DNA from: Halothiobacillus sp.
GTDB taxonomy: Bacteria; Pseudomonadota; Gammaproteobacteria; JAAZVP01
DNA length: 64,000 nucleotides
Reading direction: 5' to 3'
Assembly: GCA_018623495.1 (NCBI GenBank)
Contig: JAAZVP010000004.1
Coordinates: 1 to 64,000, forward strand
Shown here: positions 21,123 through 32,853 of the stretch, piece after piece
Layout of the letters: each line of letters opens with the position of its first letter
Numbering within the stretch: position 1 is the first letter of the stretch
Made by a program: the position numbers and the translations under genes
The notes under the pieces: generated by a model
Databases searched by the model: none
Told to the model about the DNA's origin: nothing
What the model saw: only the letters and a program-made list of their open reading frames with translations

Positions 21123-21830
21123 ATGCACTACCATCCGCCCCTGATCCCGGGTCGCCTGCTGCGTCGCTACAAGCGCTTTCTCGCCGACGTGGCGCTCGCC
21201 GACGGCCGCGAGGTGACCGCCCACTGCGCCAACACCGGGGCCATGACCGGGCTGGCCGAGCCGGGGATGCGCGTCTGGCTGCACGACAGTGGCAACCCGA
21301 AGCGCAAGCACCCGCTGAGCTGGGAGCTGGTCGAGCCGCGTCCCGGCGTGCTGGCCCACGTCAACACCAGCCGCAGCAACGCCCTGGCCGCCGAGGCCCT
21401 GGAGAACGGGCGCATCCCCGAGCTGGCCGGCTACCCGGTGATGCGCCGCGAGGTGCGCACGGGTGCATCGGGCAGCCGGCTGGATTTTCTGCTCGCGGGC
21501 CGGGGCAGGGCGGACTGCTACCTCGAGGTCAAGCACCTCACCCTGCAGACCGGGGCGGGCCACGGCGCGTTCCCGGACGCGGTCACCCGGCGGGGTCGGC
21601 GCCACCTGGAGGAGCTCGCCGGGCGGGTCGCCGGGGGCCAGCGGGCGGTCCTGCTCTTCTGCGTGGCCCGCACGGACGTGGAGTCGGTCGGCCCGGCGCA
21701 CGCGATCGATCCCGATTACGCCCGGGCGTTCGACGACGCCTGGGCCGCCGGCGTCGAGGTGCTGGCCCGGCGCCTGGAGATCGGGAAAAATCGGGTTTTC
21801 CTGTTACGGCCGGTGCCCGTAACGGGTTAG
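21123..21830 (+). CDS. sfsA: SfsA family protein (sugar fermentation stimulation protein)
   Basis: RYKRFLADVALADGREVTAHCANTGAMTGL; YLEVKHLTL; FPDAVTRRGRRHLEEL. Confidence 0.95.
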   Translation: MHYHPPLIPGRLLRRYKRFLADVALADGREVTAHCANTGAMTGLAEPGMRVWLHDSGNPKRKHPLSWELVEPRPGVLAHVNTSRSNALAAEALENGRIPELAGYPVMRREVRTGASGSRLDFLLAGRGRADCYLEVKHLTLQTGAGHGAFPDAVTRRGRRHLEELAGRVAGGQRAVLLFCVARTDVESVGPAHAIDPDYARAFDDAWAAGVEVLARRLEIGKNRVFLLRPVPVTG

Positions 21831-21933
21831 AATGCCCGCTTGCCCTGTGGATGGAATCGGCAGCCTGCCGCCAGCCGGGTGACGCATCCGACCCCCGGGG
21901 TGTCGTCCCGGGCGGTCTGCCAGAGGCGAAGAG

Positions 21934-23181
21934 ATGATCCGACCCTTCGAGCTATTCGTCGGCCTGCGCTACACGCGTGCCAAGCGGCGCAACCACTTCA
22001 TATCGTTCATCTCGGCGACGTCCATGCTGGGCATTACCGTGGGCGTGATGGCCCTGATCACGGTGATCTCGGTGATGAACGGCTTCGAGAAGGAATTGCG
22101 CGAGCGCATCCTCGGCATGGCCTCCCACGTGGTGGTTTCGGCCGGCAACGAGCGCCTCGAGGACTGGCTGGACGTCAGCCGCCGCGTGAATGGCCACGAG
22201 GCAGTGGAGGCCTCCGCCCCCTACGTCCAGGCCGAGGCCATGCTCGCCGCCCAGCCGCGGGTGAGCGGGGCGGTGGTGAGGGGGGTGCTGCCCACCCTGG
22301 AAGCCGGCGTCACCGACGTCGCCGACAACATGGTGGTCGGGCAGATGGACGACCTCCATGCCGGGGGCTACGGCATCGTCCTGGGGCGGGAGCTGGCCGC
22401 CCAGCTCGGGGTGACCCTGGGCGACCCGCTGATGTTGATCACCTCCAACGTCAGCGTCACCCCCATCGGTGCGTTGCTGCGCGAGCGGCGCTTCACCGTG
22501 GTGGGCATCTTCGAGGTGGGGATGTACGAGTACGATCGCGGCACCGCCTTCATCCACATGAGCGATGCCCAGAAGCTCTTCCGCATGGACGACGCGGTGA
22601 CCGGCGTGCGCCTGCGCCTGGACGAACTCTTCTCGGCCCCACGGGTGGCGCGCGAGCTGGGTTCCGAGCTCTCCGCCGAGCACTGGCTGCGCGACTGGAC
22701 CCAGCGCCACGCCAATTTCTTCCGCGCGGTGAAGACCGAGCGCACGGTGATGTTCGTGATCCTGGCGCTGATCGTTGCCGTGGCGGCCTTCAACATCGTC
22801 TCCACCCTGGTGATGGTGGTCACCGACAAGCAGTCCGACATCGCCATCCTGCGCACGCTGGGGGCCTCGCCACGATCGGTGATGGCGATCTTCATGATCC
22901 AGGGCACGCTCATCGGCGTGGTGGGCACGGTCCTGGGGTCGATCGCGGGGGTGACGCTGGCGCTCAACGTGGAGACGCTGGTGCCGGCGCTGGAGCAGCT
23001 GTTGGGCGTGCAGTTCCTCTCGCCGGACGTCTACTACATCTCCGAGCTGCCCTCCGAGCTGCACTGGGGCGACGTGGGCAGGATCGCGCTGCTGTCCTTC
23101 GGCCTTTCGCTGGTGGCCACCCTCTATCCCTCCTGGCGCGCGGCCCGGACCGAACCGGTGGAGGCGTTGCGCTATGAATGA
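21934..23181 (+). CDS. lolC: Lipoprotein-releasing ABC transporter permease (LolC/LolE/LolF)
   Basis: [38 protein letters not shown]; FtsX-type C-terminal domain; followed by lolD. Confidence 0.92.
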   Translation: MIRPFELFVGLRYTRAKRRNHFISFISATSMLGITVGVMALITVISVMNGFEKELRERILGMASHVVVSAGNERLEDWLDVSRRVNGHEAVEASAPYVQAEAMLAAQPRVSGAVVRGVLPTLEAGVTDVADNMVVGQMDDLHAGGYGIVLGRELAAQLGVTLGDPLMLITSNVSVTPIGALLRERRFTVVGIFEVGMYEYDRGTAFIHMSDAQKLFRMDDAVTGVRLRLDELFSAPRVARELGSELSAEHWLRDWTQRHANFFRAVKTERTVMFVILALIVAVAAFNIVSTLVMVVTDKQSDIAILRTLGASPRSVMAIFMIQGTLIGVVGTVLGSIAGVTLALNVETLVPALEQLLGVQFLSPDVYYISELPSELHWGDVGRIALLSFGLSLVATLYPSWRAARTEPVEALRYE

Positions 23182-23905
23182 CACCTATCTCGGCGGGCCG
23201 GTGGTGGAGTGCCGTGCGCTGACCCGCTCGTTCACCGACGCGGGCCACCGGGTCACGGTGCTGCGGGGCGTGAACCTGGCCGTGGCACGCGGCGAGCGCG
23301 TGGCCATCGTGGGCACCTCGGGGGCCGGCAAGAGCAGCCTGCTGCACCTGATGGGCGGGCTCGACACGCCCACCAGCGGGCAGGTGCGGGTGGCCGGGCA
23401 GGATATCAGCCGCCTGTCGGGCGGCGAGCGGGGCCGGCTGCGCAACCGCAGCCTCGGCTTCGTTTACCAGTTCCACCACCTGCTGCCCGAGTTCAGCGTG
23501 GTGGAGAACGTCGCCATGCCCCTGCTGGTCCGCCGCGAGGGGGTCCACCGGGCCCGCCAGAAGGCCACCACGCTGCTCGAGCGGGTGGGGCTGACCTCGC
23601 GCCTGGATCACAAGCCCGGCGAGATCTCCGGCGGCGAGCGCCAGCGGGTGGCCATTGCCCGGGCCCTGGTGAACGACCCCCTGTGCGTGCTCGCCGACGA
23701 GCCCACCGGCAACCTCGACCCGGCCACCGCCGATTCGGTCTACCAGCTGATGATGCGGCTCAACCGCGACCTCGGGACCAGTATCGTCACCGTCACCCAC
23801 GACATGGACCTGGCGCGGCGCATGGACCGGGTACTGCGGATGAGCGGGGGCTACCTGGAGGAACTCAGCCCCGACGACGTTCGCGCCGGGAGCGCAGCTG
23901 GCTGA
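23174..23905 (+). CDS. lolD: Lipoprotein-releasing ABC transporter ATPase LolD
   Basis: Walker [19 protein letters not shown]; signature [25 protein letters not shown]. Confidence 0.95.
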   Translation: MNDTYLGGPVVECRALTRSFTDAGHRVTVLRGVNLAVARGERVAIVGTSGAGKSSLLHLMGGLDTPTSGQVRVAGQDISRLSGGERGRLRNRSLGFVYQFHHLLPEFSVVENVAMPLLVRREGVHRARQKATTLLERVGLTSRLDHKPGEISGGERQRVAIARALVNDPLCVLADEPTGNLDPATADSVYQLMMRLNRDLGTSIVTVTHDMDLARRMDRVLRMSGGYLEELSPDDVRAGSAAG

Positions 23906-24383
23906 TCACCGCCAGCCGCCAGGACAGCCGCACGCCGAAATACCCCGCCAGTGACACCACCGGCGCGATCATCAGCGCTCCCAGCCAGAGCGGCACCCAG
24001 ATCTGGCTGAGCACGGCGATGAACCAGTCGAGGTTCATCCGCTCGGGCATCCCCAGGGGCTCCCAGCCCAGCACCCAGCATCCCAGCCGGTAGGCCGAGT
24101 AGAAGGTCGGCGGCATGGTCAGCGGATTGGTCACCCACACCAGGATGGCCGCCAGCGGCAGGTTCACCCGGAAGATCAGTGCCAGCGTCGCGGCGAACAG
24201 CATCTGCGCCGGCATGGGCAGCATGGCGGTGAACAGGCCGGCGGCGAAGGCCCCGGCCACCGAGCGGCGGTTGAGGTGCCAGAGGGCGGGGTCGTGCAGG
24301 CGGTGGCCGAGCATGCCGAGCAGGCGGTGCTCACGCACGTAGTCGGCCGAGGGGGCCATGCGTCGGAAGAACTTGCGCGGCAT
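23865..24383 (-). CDS. DUF2062 family membrane protein
   Basis: [52 protein letters not shown]. Confidence 0.88.
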   Translation of the reverse strand: MPRKFFRRMAPSADYVREHRLLGMLGHRLHDPALWHLNRRSVAGAFAAGLFTAMLPMPAQMLFAATLALIFRVNLPLAAILVWVTNPLTMPPTFYSAYRLGCWVLGWEPLGMPERMNLDWFIAVLSQIWVPLWLGALMIAPVVSLAGYFGVRLSWRLAVISQLRSRRERRRG

Positions 24384-24533
24384 GTCGCGTGGGAACCTCT
24401 GTACGAACCCCGTGTGCCGGACCGCCGGCGGGTCTAGACTCCGGGGAACCCGGGCCTGCGCCGAGCCGCCGGTTTTCCGCGGCGGTCCCGATGGAATCGG
24501 CTCGCCCCGAGTCTACACGGAGGTTGTGAAGCC

Positions 24534-26813
24534 TTGCTGACACGCGCCCTGGCGATGCTCGTCGGCACCCTGGCAGCCCTCTGGCTGGCACCGTTCAACC
24601 GGGGTGCGGGGTTTTTGCTGGCGCTGCCCCTGTTGCTGATCGGCGCCCGGCGGGGCTCCGTGCCGCTCTCCTGGCTGGCCTTCGGCTGCCTCTGGGCCGG
24701 GCTGGTGGTGGCGATCGCGGGCCCTCGGCCACTGCCGCCCGGGCTCGAGGGACGCGACCTGGCCGTGACCGGGCGCATCGCCACCATTCCCGACGAGCGC
24801 TCCTACGCTAGCCGATTCGTGCTCGAGGTCAACCACGGGCGCACCGCGGTCACGCTCCCCGACCGCCTGCGCCTGAGCTGGTACGGCGAGCCGCCCGTGC
24901 TGCGCGCGGGTGATCGCTGGCGGCTCACGGTGCGCCTCCAGCGCCCCCACGGCTTCGTCAATCCCGCCGGCTTCGACTACGAGCGCTGGCTCTACCGCCA
25001 GGGCATCGGGGCCACCGGCTACGTCCGCGCCTCGCCGGAGAACCGGCGCCTCGACTACGCGGGCTGGCGACTGGTCGCGCTGCGCGGCCGGCTGCTCGAA
25101 GCCCTGCGCGCCGAGCTCCCCGACACCCGCGCGGCGGGCCTGGTGCCCGCCCTGGCCCTCGGTTACCGCGGGGACATCCCCGGGGCGCTGTGGGAGGTCC
25201 TGATCCGCACGGGGACCAATCACCTGGTGGCCATTTCCGGCCTGCACGTGGGCATGGTGTTCGGTGCCGTGTTCTTTCTCGCCCGTGGCCTCTGGGGCGC
25301 GCTGCCGAGGGCGGCGCTGGCCCTGCCGGCCCCCGTGGCGGCGGCGCTCGCGGGCTGGTCGGCCGCGCTCGCCTACGCGGCCCTGGCGGGGTTCGCGGTG
25401 CCCACGCGCCGGGCGCTGGTGATGCTCGGCGTGCTGGTGGCGGTGATCGTCCTCAGGCGCCGGGTGCGGCCGGGTGACGGCCTGGGCATGGCCCTGGCGG
25501 CCGTCCTGCTGGCCGATCCCCCGAGCGTGCTCGATGCCGGCTTCTGGCTTTCCTTCGTCGCCGTGGCCGTGATCCTCTGGGCGGTGGCCGGCCGGCGTCG
25601 CCATGCCCTGGCCGACTGGGGGCGTGTCCAGTGGGCCGCGGCGGCGGGCCTCGGTCCGCTCACCCTGGCGCTCTTCCAGCGGGCCTCGCTGGTGGCACCG
25701 CTGGTCAATGTCGTGGCGGTGCCCGCGGTCGCCTTCGCCGTGTTGCCGCTGGTGCTCCTCGGTACCCTGGCCCTGCTGGTCGCCCCGGCCCTGGCGGGTA
25801 TCCCCCTGGCCCTGGCCGTGCACCTGCTGGAGATCGGCACGGGGCTTCTCCAGGCCGTGGCGGACTGGCCGCTGGCGGCGCATTCCGGTCGTGCCCCCAC
25901 GCTGTGGCTGCTGTTCCCCATGGCCGTCGGCGTGGCGTGGTTACTGGCGCCGCGGGGCGTCCCCGGGCGCGCGCTCGCGCCCCTGTTGGTCGTCCTGCCG
26001 CTGCTGACCGGGCCGCCCCGTCCGGCCGCGGGCACCGCGCGGGTGACCCTGCTGGACGTGGGCCAGGGCATGGCGCTGGTGGTGGAGACGCGGACGCACG
26101 CGCTGCTCTTCGATGCCGGCCCGCGGTTCTCGCCCGCGCTGGATGCCGGCGAGGCGGCGGTGGTCCCCTTCCTGCGCCAGCGCGGCATCCGCCGGCTGGA
26201 CGGGGTGGTGATCAGCAACGGCGACAGCGACCATGCCGGTGGACTGGGGGCCGTGCGCCGCGCGGTGGCCACCGGCTGGTTGCGCAGCGGCGAGCCGTCC
26301 GCGGTGGCCGGTAGCGCCCCCTGTGTCGCCGGCCAGTCCTGGAACTGGGACGGCGTCTCGTTCCGGGTCCTGCACCCTGCGGAGGGGTTCGTGGGTGAGG
26401 CCAACGACCGTTCCTGCGTGTTGCTCGTGGCGGCCGGTGGTCGGCGCCTGCTGGTCACTGGCGACATCGAGGCGGCCGCCGAGAAGGCATTGCTGGCCAG
26501 GGGGGTGGATCTCGGGGCCGGGGTGATCACCATGCCCCACCACGGCAGCCGGAGCTCGTCGACACCGGCGTTTCTCGACCGCGTCTCGCCCTCGCTCGCG
26601 CTGGTGTCGGTGGGCTACCGCAACCGCTATGGCCATCCCGACCCGGCCGTGGTCCGGCGCTACCGGGAGCGGGGCGTGGCGATCCGCCGCACCGACCGCT
26701 GCGGGGCGATCACCCTGACGCTGGGGGCGGACGAGCCGGAGCCGGAATGCGCCCGCTCGCAACGCTACCCCTGGCGCGCCCTCAGCCCGCCTCCAGCGAC
26801 TGGAGCTCGCTGA
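24534..26813 (+). CDS. comEC: DNA internalization-related competence protein ComEC/Rec2
   Basis: TNHLVAISGLHVGMVF; C-terminal MBL domain SNGDSDHAGGL, ITMPHHGSRSSSTPAFL. Confidence 0.93.
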   Translation: MLTRALAMLVGTLAALWLAPFNRGAGFLLALPLLLIGARRGSVPLSWLAFGCLWAGLVVAIAGPRPLPPGLEGRDLAVTGRIATIPDERSYASRFVLEVNHGRTAVTLPDRLRLSWYGEPPVLRAGDRWRLTVRLQRPHGFVNPAGFDYERWLYRQGIGATGYVRASPENRRLDYAGWRLVALRGRLLEALRAELPDTRAAGLVPALALGYRGDIPGALWEVLIRTGTNHLVAISGLHVGMVFGAVFFLARGLWGALPRAALALPAPVAAALAGWSAALAYAALAGFAVPTRRALVMLGVLVAVIVLRRRVRPGDGLGMALAAVLLADPPSVLDAGFWLSFVAVAVILWAVAGRRRHALADWGRVQWAAAAGLGPLTLALFQRASLVAPLVNVVAVPAVAFAVLPLVLLGTLALLVAPALAGIPLALAVHLLEIGTGLLQAVADWPLAAHSGRAPTLWLLFPMAVGVAWLLAPRGVPGRALAPLLVVLPLLTGPPRPAAGTARVTLLDVGQGMALVVETRTHALLFDAGPRFSPALDAGEAAVVPFLRQRGIRRLDGVVISNGDSDHAGGLGAVRRAVATGWLRSGEPSAVAGSAPCVAGQSWNWDGVSFRVLHPAEGFVGEANDRSCVLLVAAGGRRLLVTGDIEAAAEKALLARGVDLGAGVITMPHHGSRSSSTPAFLDRVSPSLALVSVGYRNRYGHPDPAVVRRYRERGVAIRRTDRCGAITLTLGADEPEPECARSQRYPWRALSPPPATGAR

Positions 26814-27318
26814 GCACGTTGCCGAGCAGTTGCCGCTGCCGGCCGCCGATCCCCTCGGCCAGGCGCTCGTGGTCGCGTTCGCCTTCCACCATCCGGATCA
26901 GTCGCTCGCCCAGCGGGTTGTCGCCGGCGCCGTTCTCCAGGCTCGCCGAGATGGCGGCGACGGCCTCGAGCGCCTCGTGCTCGCCCCGGGTGGCCTCGAA
27001 GACCATGGCCGCGATCATCGGTGCCGCCTGCGCGGGATCCGGCGCCGCGTCGGGATCGGGCAGGGTGGCCGGGTCCTCGATCCCGCGCTGCACCGCCGCG
27101 ACGATCACCCGGTCCTCCTCGTCGAGCCGGTCCGTGTCGCCGGCCTCGCCGGCGATCAGCCCGTCCAGGGTTGCCACCAGTGCCTCCCAGCCGTCCTCGG
27201 CCATCTGGTCGAGCGTGTCGCGCACGCCGTCCGCCGAACCCTCCCGGGCCGCTTGGGCGCAGGCACGGATGAGCCCGGCATGGGTGGCGATGATCTGCTT
27301 TTCCAGGTCGGGTTCCAT
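26782..27318 (-). CDS. Hypothetical protein
   Basis: 178-aa ORF downstream of valS on the same strand; 3' end overlaps comEC convergently. Confidence 0.6.
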   Translation of the reverse strand: MEPDLEKQIIATHAGLIRACAQAAREGSADGVRDTLDQMAEDGWEALVATLDGLIAGEAGDTDRLDEEDRVIVAAVQRGIEDPATLPDPDAAPDPAQAAPMIAAMVFEATRGEHEALEAVAAISASLENGAGDNPLGERLIRMVEGERDHERLAEGIGGRQRQLLGNVLSELQSLEAG

Positions 27319-27330
27319 TGCTCCTCCGGA

Positions 27331-27415
27331 GAGCTGGAAGCCGGAAGCTTGAAGACGGGGGAGCCCTCATTCTGTGGCCCTTATTCCAGCTTCGAGCTTC
27401 AAGCTGTCAGCTTGT
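27331..27415. repeat. Inverted arrangement of degenerate GAAGCTT/GAAGCTG heptamers
   Basis: GAGCTGGAAGCCGGAAGCTTGAAGAC ... CCAGCTTCGAGCTTCAAGCTGTCAGCTTG. Confidence 0.6.
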
Positions 27416-27417
27416 TT

Positions 27418-30231
27418 CTACATCGCCTCGATCCTGGCCCGCTGTTCGCGCAGGTTGTCGAGCTGGGTGGTGAAGTCGGCCAGGCGTTCGCGCTCCTGGT
27501 TGACCACGGCTTCCGGGGCCTTGTTGACGAAGTTGTCGTTGCCCAGCTTGCCGTTGCACTTGGCGATTTCCTTTTCCAGCTTGCCGATCTCGCGGTCCAG
27601 GCGCTCGATTTCGGCGTCCTTGTCGATCAGGCCGGCCAGGGGAATATGGACCTTCATCTCGCCGACCAGGGCGATGGCCGATTCGGGGGCCTCGGACTCG
27701 TCCTCCAGCCAGTCGATGGACTCCAGCCGGGCCAGCTGGGTGAGGAAGCCGCGGTTGTTCTCGGCACGCTCGCGGTCATCGAGGGTGCCGCCGGTCAGCA
27801 GCACGGGGACCTGCCTGGCCGGGGCGATGTCCATTTCCGAGCGGATGCGGCGCACGCCCATGATGAACTGCTTGACCCATTCCAGCTCCTCGATAGCGGC
27901 CTCGTCGATGCGCGCGTCGTCGGGCTCGGGGAAGGGCTGGCGCATGATGGTGTCGCCGGACTTGCCGGCCAGGGGCGCCACGGCCTGCCAGAGCTCCTCG
28001 GTGATGAAGGGCATGATCGGATGGGCCAGGCGCAGGATGGTCTCCAGTACGCGCACCAGCGTCCGGCGGGTGCCCCGCTTGGCGGCCTCGGAGGCGGCAT
28101 CGTCGTTGAGTACCGGCTTGGAGAGCTCCAGGTACCAGTCGCAGTACTCGTGCCAGATGAACTCGTAGAGGTCCGAGGCCAGCAGGTCGAGACGGTAGTC
28201 CTGGATGTGGCGGTTCACCTCGGCCTCCACCTGCTGGAGGCGGGCGATGATCCAGCGATCGGCCAGCGACAGCTCGACCGCGTCGCTCTCCACACCCGTG
28301 GCCGCTCCCGGCGTCCCGTCTCCCGCGGCATTCGCACCTCCCGGTGCATCATCCAGTCCCTCGCACTGCATCAGCACGTAGCGCGAGGCGTTCCACAGCT
28401 TGTTGCAGAAGTTGCGGTAGCCCTCGATGCGGCCCATGTCGAAGCGGATGTCGCGGCCGGTGGAGGCCAGTGCGGCGAAGGTGAAGCGCAGGGCGTCGGT
28501 GCCATGGGCCGCGATGCCCTCGGGGAATTCCTTGCGGGTGGCCTTCTCGATCTGCCTGGCCTTCTCGGGCTGCATCATGTTGCGGGTGCGCTTTTCCACC
28601 AGCGATTCCAGGTCGATGCCGTCGATCAGGTCCAGGGGGTCGAGGACGTTGCCCTTGGACTTGGACATCTTGTCGCCGTGGGCGTCGCGCACCAGCCCGT
28701 GGACGTAGACCTCCCGGAAGGGGACGTCGTCCATGAACTTGAGCCCCATCATGATCATCCGGGCGACCCAGAAGAAGATGATGTCGAAGCCGGTGACCAG
28801 CACCGAGGTGGGGTAGAAGGTCTCCAGTTCCGGGGTCTTTTCCGGCCAGCCCAGCGTGGAGAAGGGCCAGAGGGCGGAGGAGAACCAGGTATCCAGCACG
28901 TCCTCGTCCCGGGACAGGGGCGTGTCACCGAGATCGTGCTTTTCCCGGACCTCGTCCTCGGTGCGCCCGACATAGACGTTGCCGTCCTCGTCGTACCAGG
29001 CGGGGATCCGGTGGCCCCACCAGATCTGGCGGGAGATGCACCAGTCCTGGATGTCCTCCATCCAGTTGAAATAGGTCTTGTCCCAGTTGCCGGGGATGAA
29101 GCGGATGCGGCCATCCTTGACCGCCTCGATGGCCGGCTCGGCCAGCGGCCTGGCACGCACGAACCACTGGTCGGTGAGCAGGGGCTCGATGACCGTGCCC
29201 GAGCGGTCGCCGCGGGGCACCTTGTGACGGTGTTCCTCGATTTCCTCCAGCAGGTCCTGTTCCTTCAGGTCGTGGATGATCAGGTCCCGGGCCTCGTAGC
29301 GGTCCATGCCCCGGTATTTTTCCGGCGCGTTCTCGTTGATGCAGGCATCCGGGGTGAGGATGTTGATTTGGGGCAGGTCGTGGCGCAGCCCCATCTCGTA
29401 GTCGTTGAAGTCGTGGGCGGGGGTGATCTTCACGCAGCCGGTGCCGAACTCCATGTCCACGTACTCGTCGGCCACGATGGGGATCTCCCGGCCCACCAGG
29501 GGCAGCAGGATGGTCTTGCCCACCAGGTGCCGGTAGCGCTCGTCCTCGGGGTTCACCGCCACCGCCGTGTCACCCAGCATGGTTTCCGGGCGGGTGGTGG
29601 CCACCACCAGGTGGTCCGAGCCGTCGGCCAGCGGGTAGCGCATGTGCCAGAGGTGGCCGGTCTCTTCCTCGGAGACCACCTCCAGGTCGGAGACCGCGGT
29701 GTGCAGCACGGGATCCCAGTTGACCAGGCGCTTGCCGCGGTAGAGGAGGTCCTCTTCATACAGCCGGACGAAGACTTCCTTGACCGCCTCGGAGAGGCCC
29801 TCGTCCATGGTGAAGCGCTCGCGGCTCCAGTCGGGCGAGGTGCCCATGCGGCGCAGCTGGCGGGTGATGCCGCCGCCGGATTCCTCCTTCCAGTCCCACA
29901 CCCGCTCGACGAACTTTTCCCGGCCCAGGTCGTGGCGCGTCTTGTCCTCGGCCTCGAGCTGGCGCTCCACCACCATCTGGGTGGCGATGCCCGCGTGGTC
30001 GGTACCGGGCTGCCACAGGGTGTTGCGGCCCTTCATCCGCTGGTAGCGGGTCAGCGCGTCCATGATGGTGTCCTGGAAGGCGTGCCCCATGTGCAGTGTG
30101 CCGGTGACATTGGGGGGCGGGATCATGATGCAGAACGGATCGCCCTGGCCGGAGGGCGCGAAATGCCCCCGCTGCTCCCAGAACGGGTACCACTTCTGTT
30201 CGATGCTCTTGGGGTTGTAGGTCTTTTCCAT
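27418..30231 (-). CDS. valS: Valyl-tRNA synthetase
   Basis: [17 protein letters not shown] (HIGH) and [16 protein letters not shown] (KMSKS); Val-tRS arm coiled coil. Confidence 0.98.
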   Translation of the reverse strand: MEKTYNPKSIEQKWYPFWEQRGHFAPSGQGDPFCIMIPPPNVTGTLHMGHAFQDTIMDALTRYQRMKGRNTLWQPGTDHAGIATQMVVERQLEAEDKTRHDLGREKFVERVWDWKEESGGGITRQLRRMGTSPDWSRERFTMDEGLSEAVKEVFVRLYEEDLLYRGKRLVNWDPVLHTAVSDLEVVSEEETGHLWHMRYPLADGSDHLVVATTRPETMLGDTAVAVNPEDERYRHLVGKTILLPLVGREIPIVADEYVDMEFGTGCVKITPAHDFNDYEMGLRHDLPQINILTPDACINENAPEKYRGMDRYEARDLIIHDLKEQDLLEEIEEHRHKVPRGDRSGTVIEPLLTDQWFVRARPLAEPAIEAVKDGRIRFIPGNWDKTYFNWMEDIQDWCISRQIWWGHRIPAWYDEDGNVYVGRTEDEVREKHDLGDTPLSRDEDVLDTWFSSALWPFSTLGWPEKTPELETFYPTSVLVTGFDIIFFWVARMIMMGLKFMDDVPFREVYVHGLVRDAHGDKMSKSKGNVLDPLDLIDGIDLESLVEKRTRNMMQPEKARQIEKATRKEFPEGIAAHGTDALRFTFAALASTGRDIRFDMGRIEGYRNFCNKLWNASRYVLMQCEGLDDAPGGANAAGDGTPGAATGVESDAVELSLADRWIIARLQQVEAEVNRHIQDYRLDLLASDLYEFIWHEYCDWYLELSKPVLNDDAASEAAKRGTRRTLVRVLETILRLAHPIMPFITEELWQAVAPLAGKSGDTIMRQPFPEPDDARIDEAAIEELEWVKQFIMGVRRIRSEMDIAPARQVPVLLTGGTLDDRERAENNRGFLTQLARLESIDWLEDESEAPESAIALVGEMKVHIPLAGLIDKDAEIERLDREIGKLEKEIAKCNGKLGNDNFVNKAPEAVVNQERERLADFTTQLDNLREQRARIEAM

Positions 30232-30488
30232 GGGAGTCCGGTCTTCGCCCGCTTCGTGTTGTTCGACTCGGCCGGCGGGTCGCCTCCCGGGACGCCGAGC
30301 GGCGGGGAGGTTCCCGGCGGGCCAGCAATCACCGCAAATCGCCGAGTATACCTGATGCGTCCGCCTCTATGGGGGATGGTCGGGGAGGGTGCAGAACCGG
30401 CCGGGACGTGGCATGGTAGGCCCAAAACCGCACTGCCGGGAAGGGAATCCCGCCGACCGAGAACAAGAACCAGCCAGGGGGTGTTCGC

Positions 30489-30908
30489 ATGAGCCGGGAG
30501 CGTCGTCGTTTCGAGCGTCTTGAGGTATTCGCCATCGAGCGGGCCGAGCGCGAGGATCTGCGCGAGTGGTTGCAGGAGATGGAGACCGGCATTCCCGGGC
30601 TGGTGCGCAATTTCTCCTGGGCCGGGCTCGAACTCTGGCTGGAGCGCGAGGCGGAGGTCCCGCCGGCGGGGATGCACATCGACTTCCCGGCCATCGAGGG
30701 ACTCGGCTTCGAGGGCTGCGCGGTGGACGCGCTGCCGGTCTGGCGCGATTTCGTCGACGAGCGCTTCCAGCGCATGGGCTGCGAGCTGGTGGATGTCGAC
30801 GAGCAGGCCATGCGCCCGCTCAAGCACCTGTCCGAGTCGCTGGAGGCGCTCGCCGAGACCCCTTGGCGCCTGTGCGTGCAGGTGACCCCCGCCGAGGGCC
30901 TGGCCTGA
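30489..30908 (+). CDS. Hypothetical protein (139 aa)
   Basis: Complete ORF between valS and recQ; no recognised family. Confidence 0.6.
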   Translation: MSRERRRFERLEVFAIERAEREDLREWLQEMETGIPGLVRNFSWAGLELWLEREAEVPPAGMHIDFPAIEGLGFEGCAVDALPVWRDFVDERFQRMGCELVDVDEQAMRPLKHLSESLEALAETPWRLCVQVTPAEGLA

Positions 30909-30914
30909 GCCGGC

Positions 30915-32701
30915 TCAGCCCGCCGCGGTGCGGATTGCCTCGAGAAACGGCTCGCCGTAACGCTCGAGCTTGTGCTCGCCCACCCCGTAGAGGGCCAGCA
31001 GCCCCTCGGGGGCGTCGGGCTTGTGGCGGGCCATCTCCCGCAGGGTGCGGTCGCCGAAGATGACGTAAGGGGGGACGTCGGCCTCCTCGGCGAGCCGCCG
31101 ACGCAGGTCGCGAAGCCGCCTGAAGAGGCCGGCATCGAAGTCCCCGGCCTCCTCCTCGTGGCGCTTGATCGCGCGCGCGTCGACCCGCGGGCGGGCCAGC
31201 TCCAGCGTCTCCTCGCCCCGCAGCAGGGGACGGGCGGCCTCGGTGAGGCCGAGCACCGAGTAGTTGGCGACGTCCTGCACCAGGTAGCCGCGGTGGATCA
31301 GCTGCCGGAGGATCGATTCCCACACCGGCGCCGAGTGGTGGTCGCCGATGCCGTAGGTGGACAGCCGGTCGTGGCCCAGCCGGCGGATGGCCTGGTTGTC
31401 GGCGCCGCGCAGCACCTCGATGACGTGGCGCATGCCGAAGCGCTGCCCCACCCGGTAGACGCAGGAGAGGGCCTTCTGCGCGTCGACCGTGGCGTCGAAG
31501 CGCTCGGGCGGCGACTCGCAGACGTCGCAATTGCCGCAGTCGGCGTCCGGGTGGTCGCCGAAGTAGCCGAGCAGGGCGCGGCGCCGGCAGGAGAGGCTCT
31601 CGGCGAAGCCCACCATGGCGTTGAGCTTGTGCAGCTCGACGCGCTTGCGTTCCTCGTTCTCCGTGTTGTCGATCAGCAGGCGGGCCGTGGCGATGTCCCG
31701 GGCGCCGAACAGCAGCAGCGCCTCGGCGGGCAGGCCGTCGCGGCCGGCCCGGCCCGTCTCCTGGTAGTAGCTCTCGATGTTCTTGGGCAGGTCGAAGTGC
31801 ACCACGAAGCGGACGTTGGGCTTGTCGATGCCCATGCCGAAGGCCACCGTGGCCACCACCACGCGGATGTCGTCGCGCAGGAAGGCATCCTGGACCCACT
31901 GGCGCTGACGGTCGGAAAGCCCCGCGTGGTAGGCGGCGGCCTTGTGGCCGCGCTCGATCAGCCGCTCGGCCACCGTCTCCACCCGCTTGCGCGACAGGCA
32001 GTAGACGATGCCGGACTGGTCGTCGCGCCCGGCGAGAAAGTCGGCCAGCTGGCGGTAGGGCTTCTGTTTCTCCACCACCGTGTAGCGGATATTGGGCCGG
32101 TCGAAGCCCGTGAGGTAATGGCCGGCGGCCTCCAGCCCCAGGCGGGCGGCGATGTCGGCCCGGGTGTGGGGGTCGGCGGTGGCGGTGAGCGCGATCATGG
32201 GCACGCGGGGAAACTGGGAGCGCAGCTCGCCGAGGCGCACGTATTCCGGCCGGAAGTCGTGGCCCCACTGGGAGACGCAATGGGCCTCGTCGACGGCGAA
32301 CAGGGCCACGTCCACGTGCTCCAGGCGCTGGAGGAAGCCGGGGGCCAGGAGACGCTCGGGAGCCACGTAGAGCACGTCCAGTTCGCCGGCGTGCAGCCGT
32401 CCGAGCACCGCCCGGGCGTCCTCCGGCTCCAACGAGGAGTTGAAATGCGCCGCCGACACGCCGTTGGCCCGCAGGGCATCCACCTGGTCCTTCATCAGCG
32501 AGATCAGCGGCGAGACCACGATGGCCACCCCCGGGCGGTGCAGGGCCGGGATCTGGTAGCACAGCGACTTGCCGCCGCCCGTGGGCATGACCACCAGGGC
32601 GTCGTCGCCGCCCACCACGCGCTCGATGATCTCGCGCTGGTGGGGGCGGAACTCGGCGTAACCGAAGACCCGTTGCAGGGTGTCGTCCAGCGAGGAAATG
32701 G
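30915..32701 (-). CDS. recQ: ATP-dependent DNA helicase RecQ (5' end approximate)
   Basis: FRPHQREIIERVVGGDDALVVMPTGGGKSLCYQIPA; DEAHCVSQWGHDFRPEY; RQC and HRDC domains. Confidence 0.92.
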
Positions 32702-32853
32702 CGGCCTCCGGGGCACTTCGCGAAAGCCCTACAGGATAGCCGAACGGGCGGGGTCGCCGCCATGTGCCGGCTGACGGCCGGTCCCGTTTCCCCGGTGCCC
32801 CTCGGTGGTTGTTATACTCGCGCGCCATCCAGCCACCGACGAGAGCCGCGCCC

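Noticed and set aside
26830-30492. 1220-aa plus-strand ORF
   Set aside because: Antisense to valS; translation is compositionally biased without motifs.
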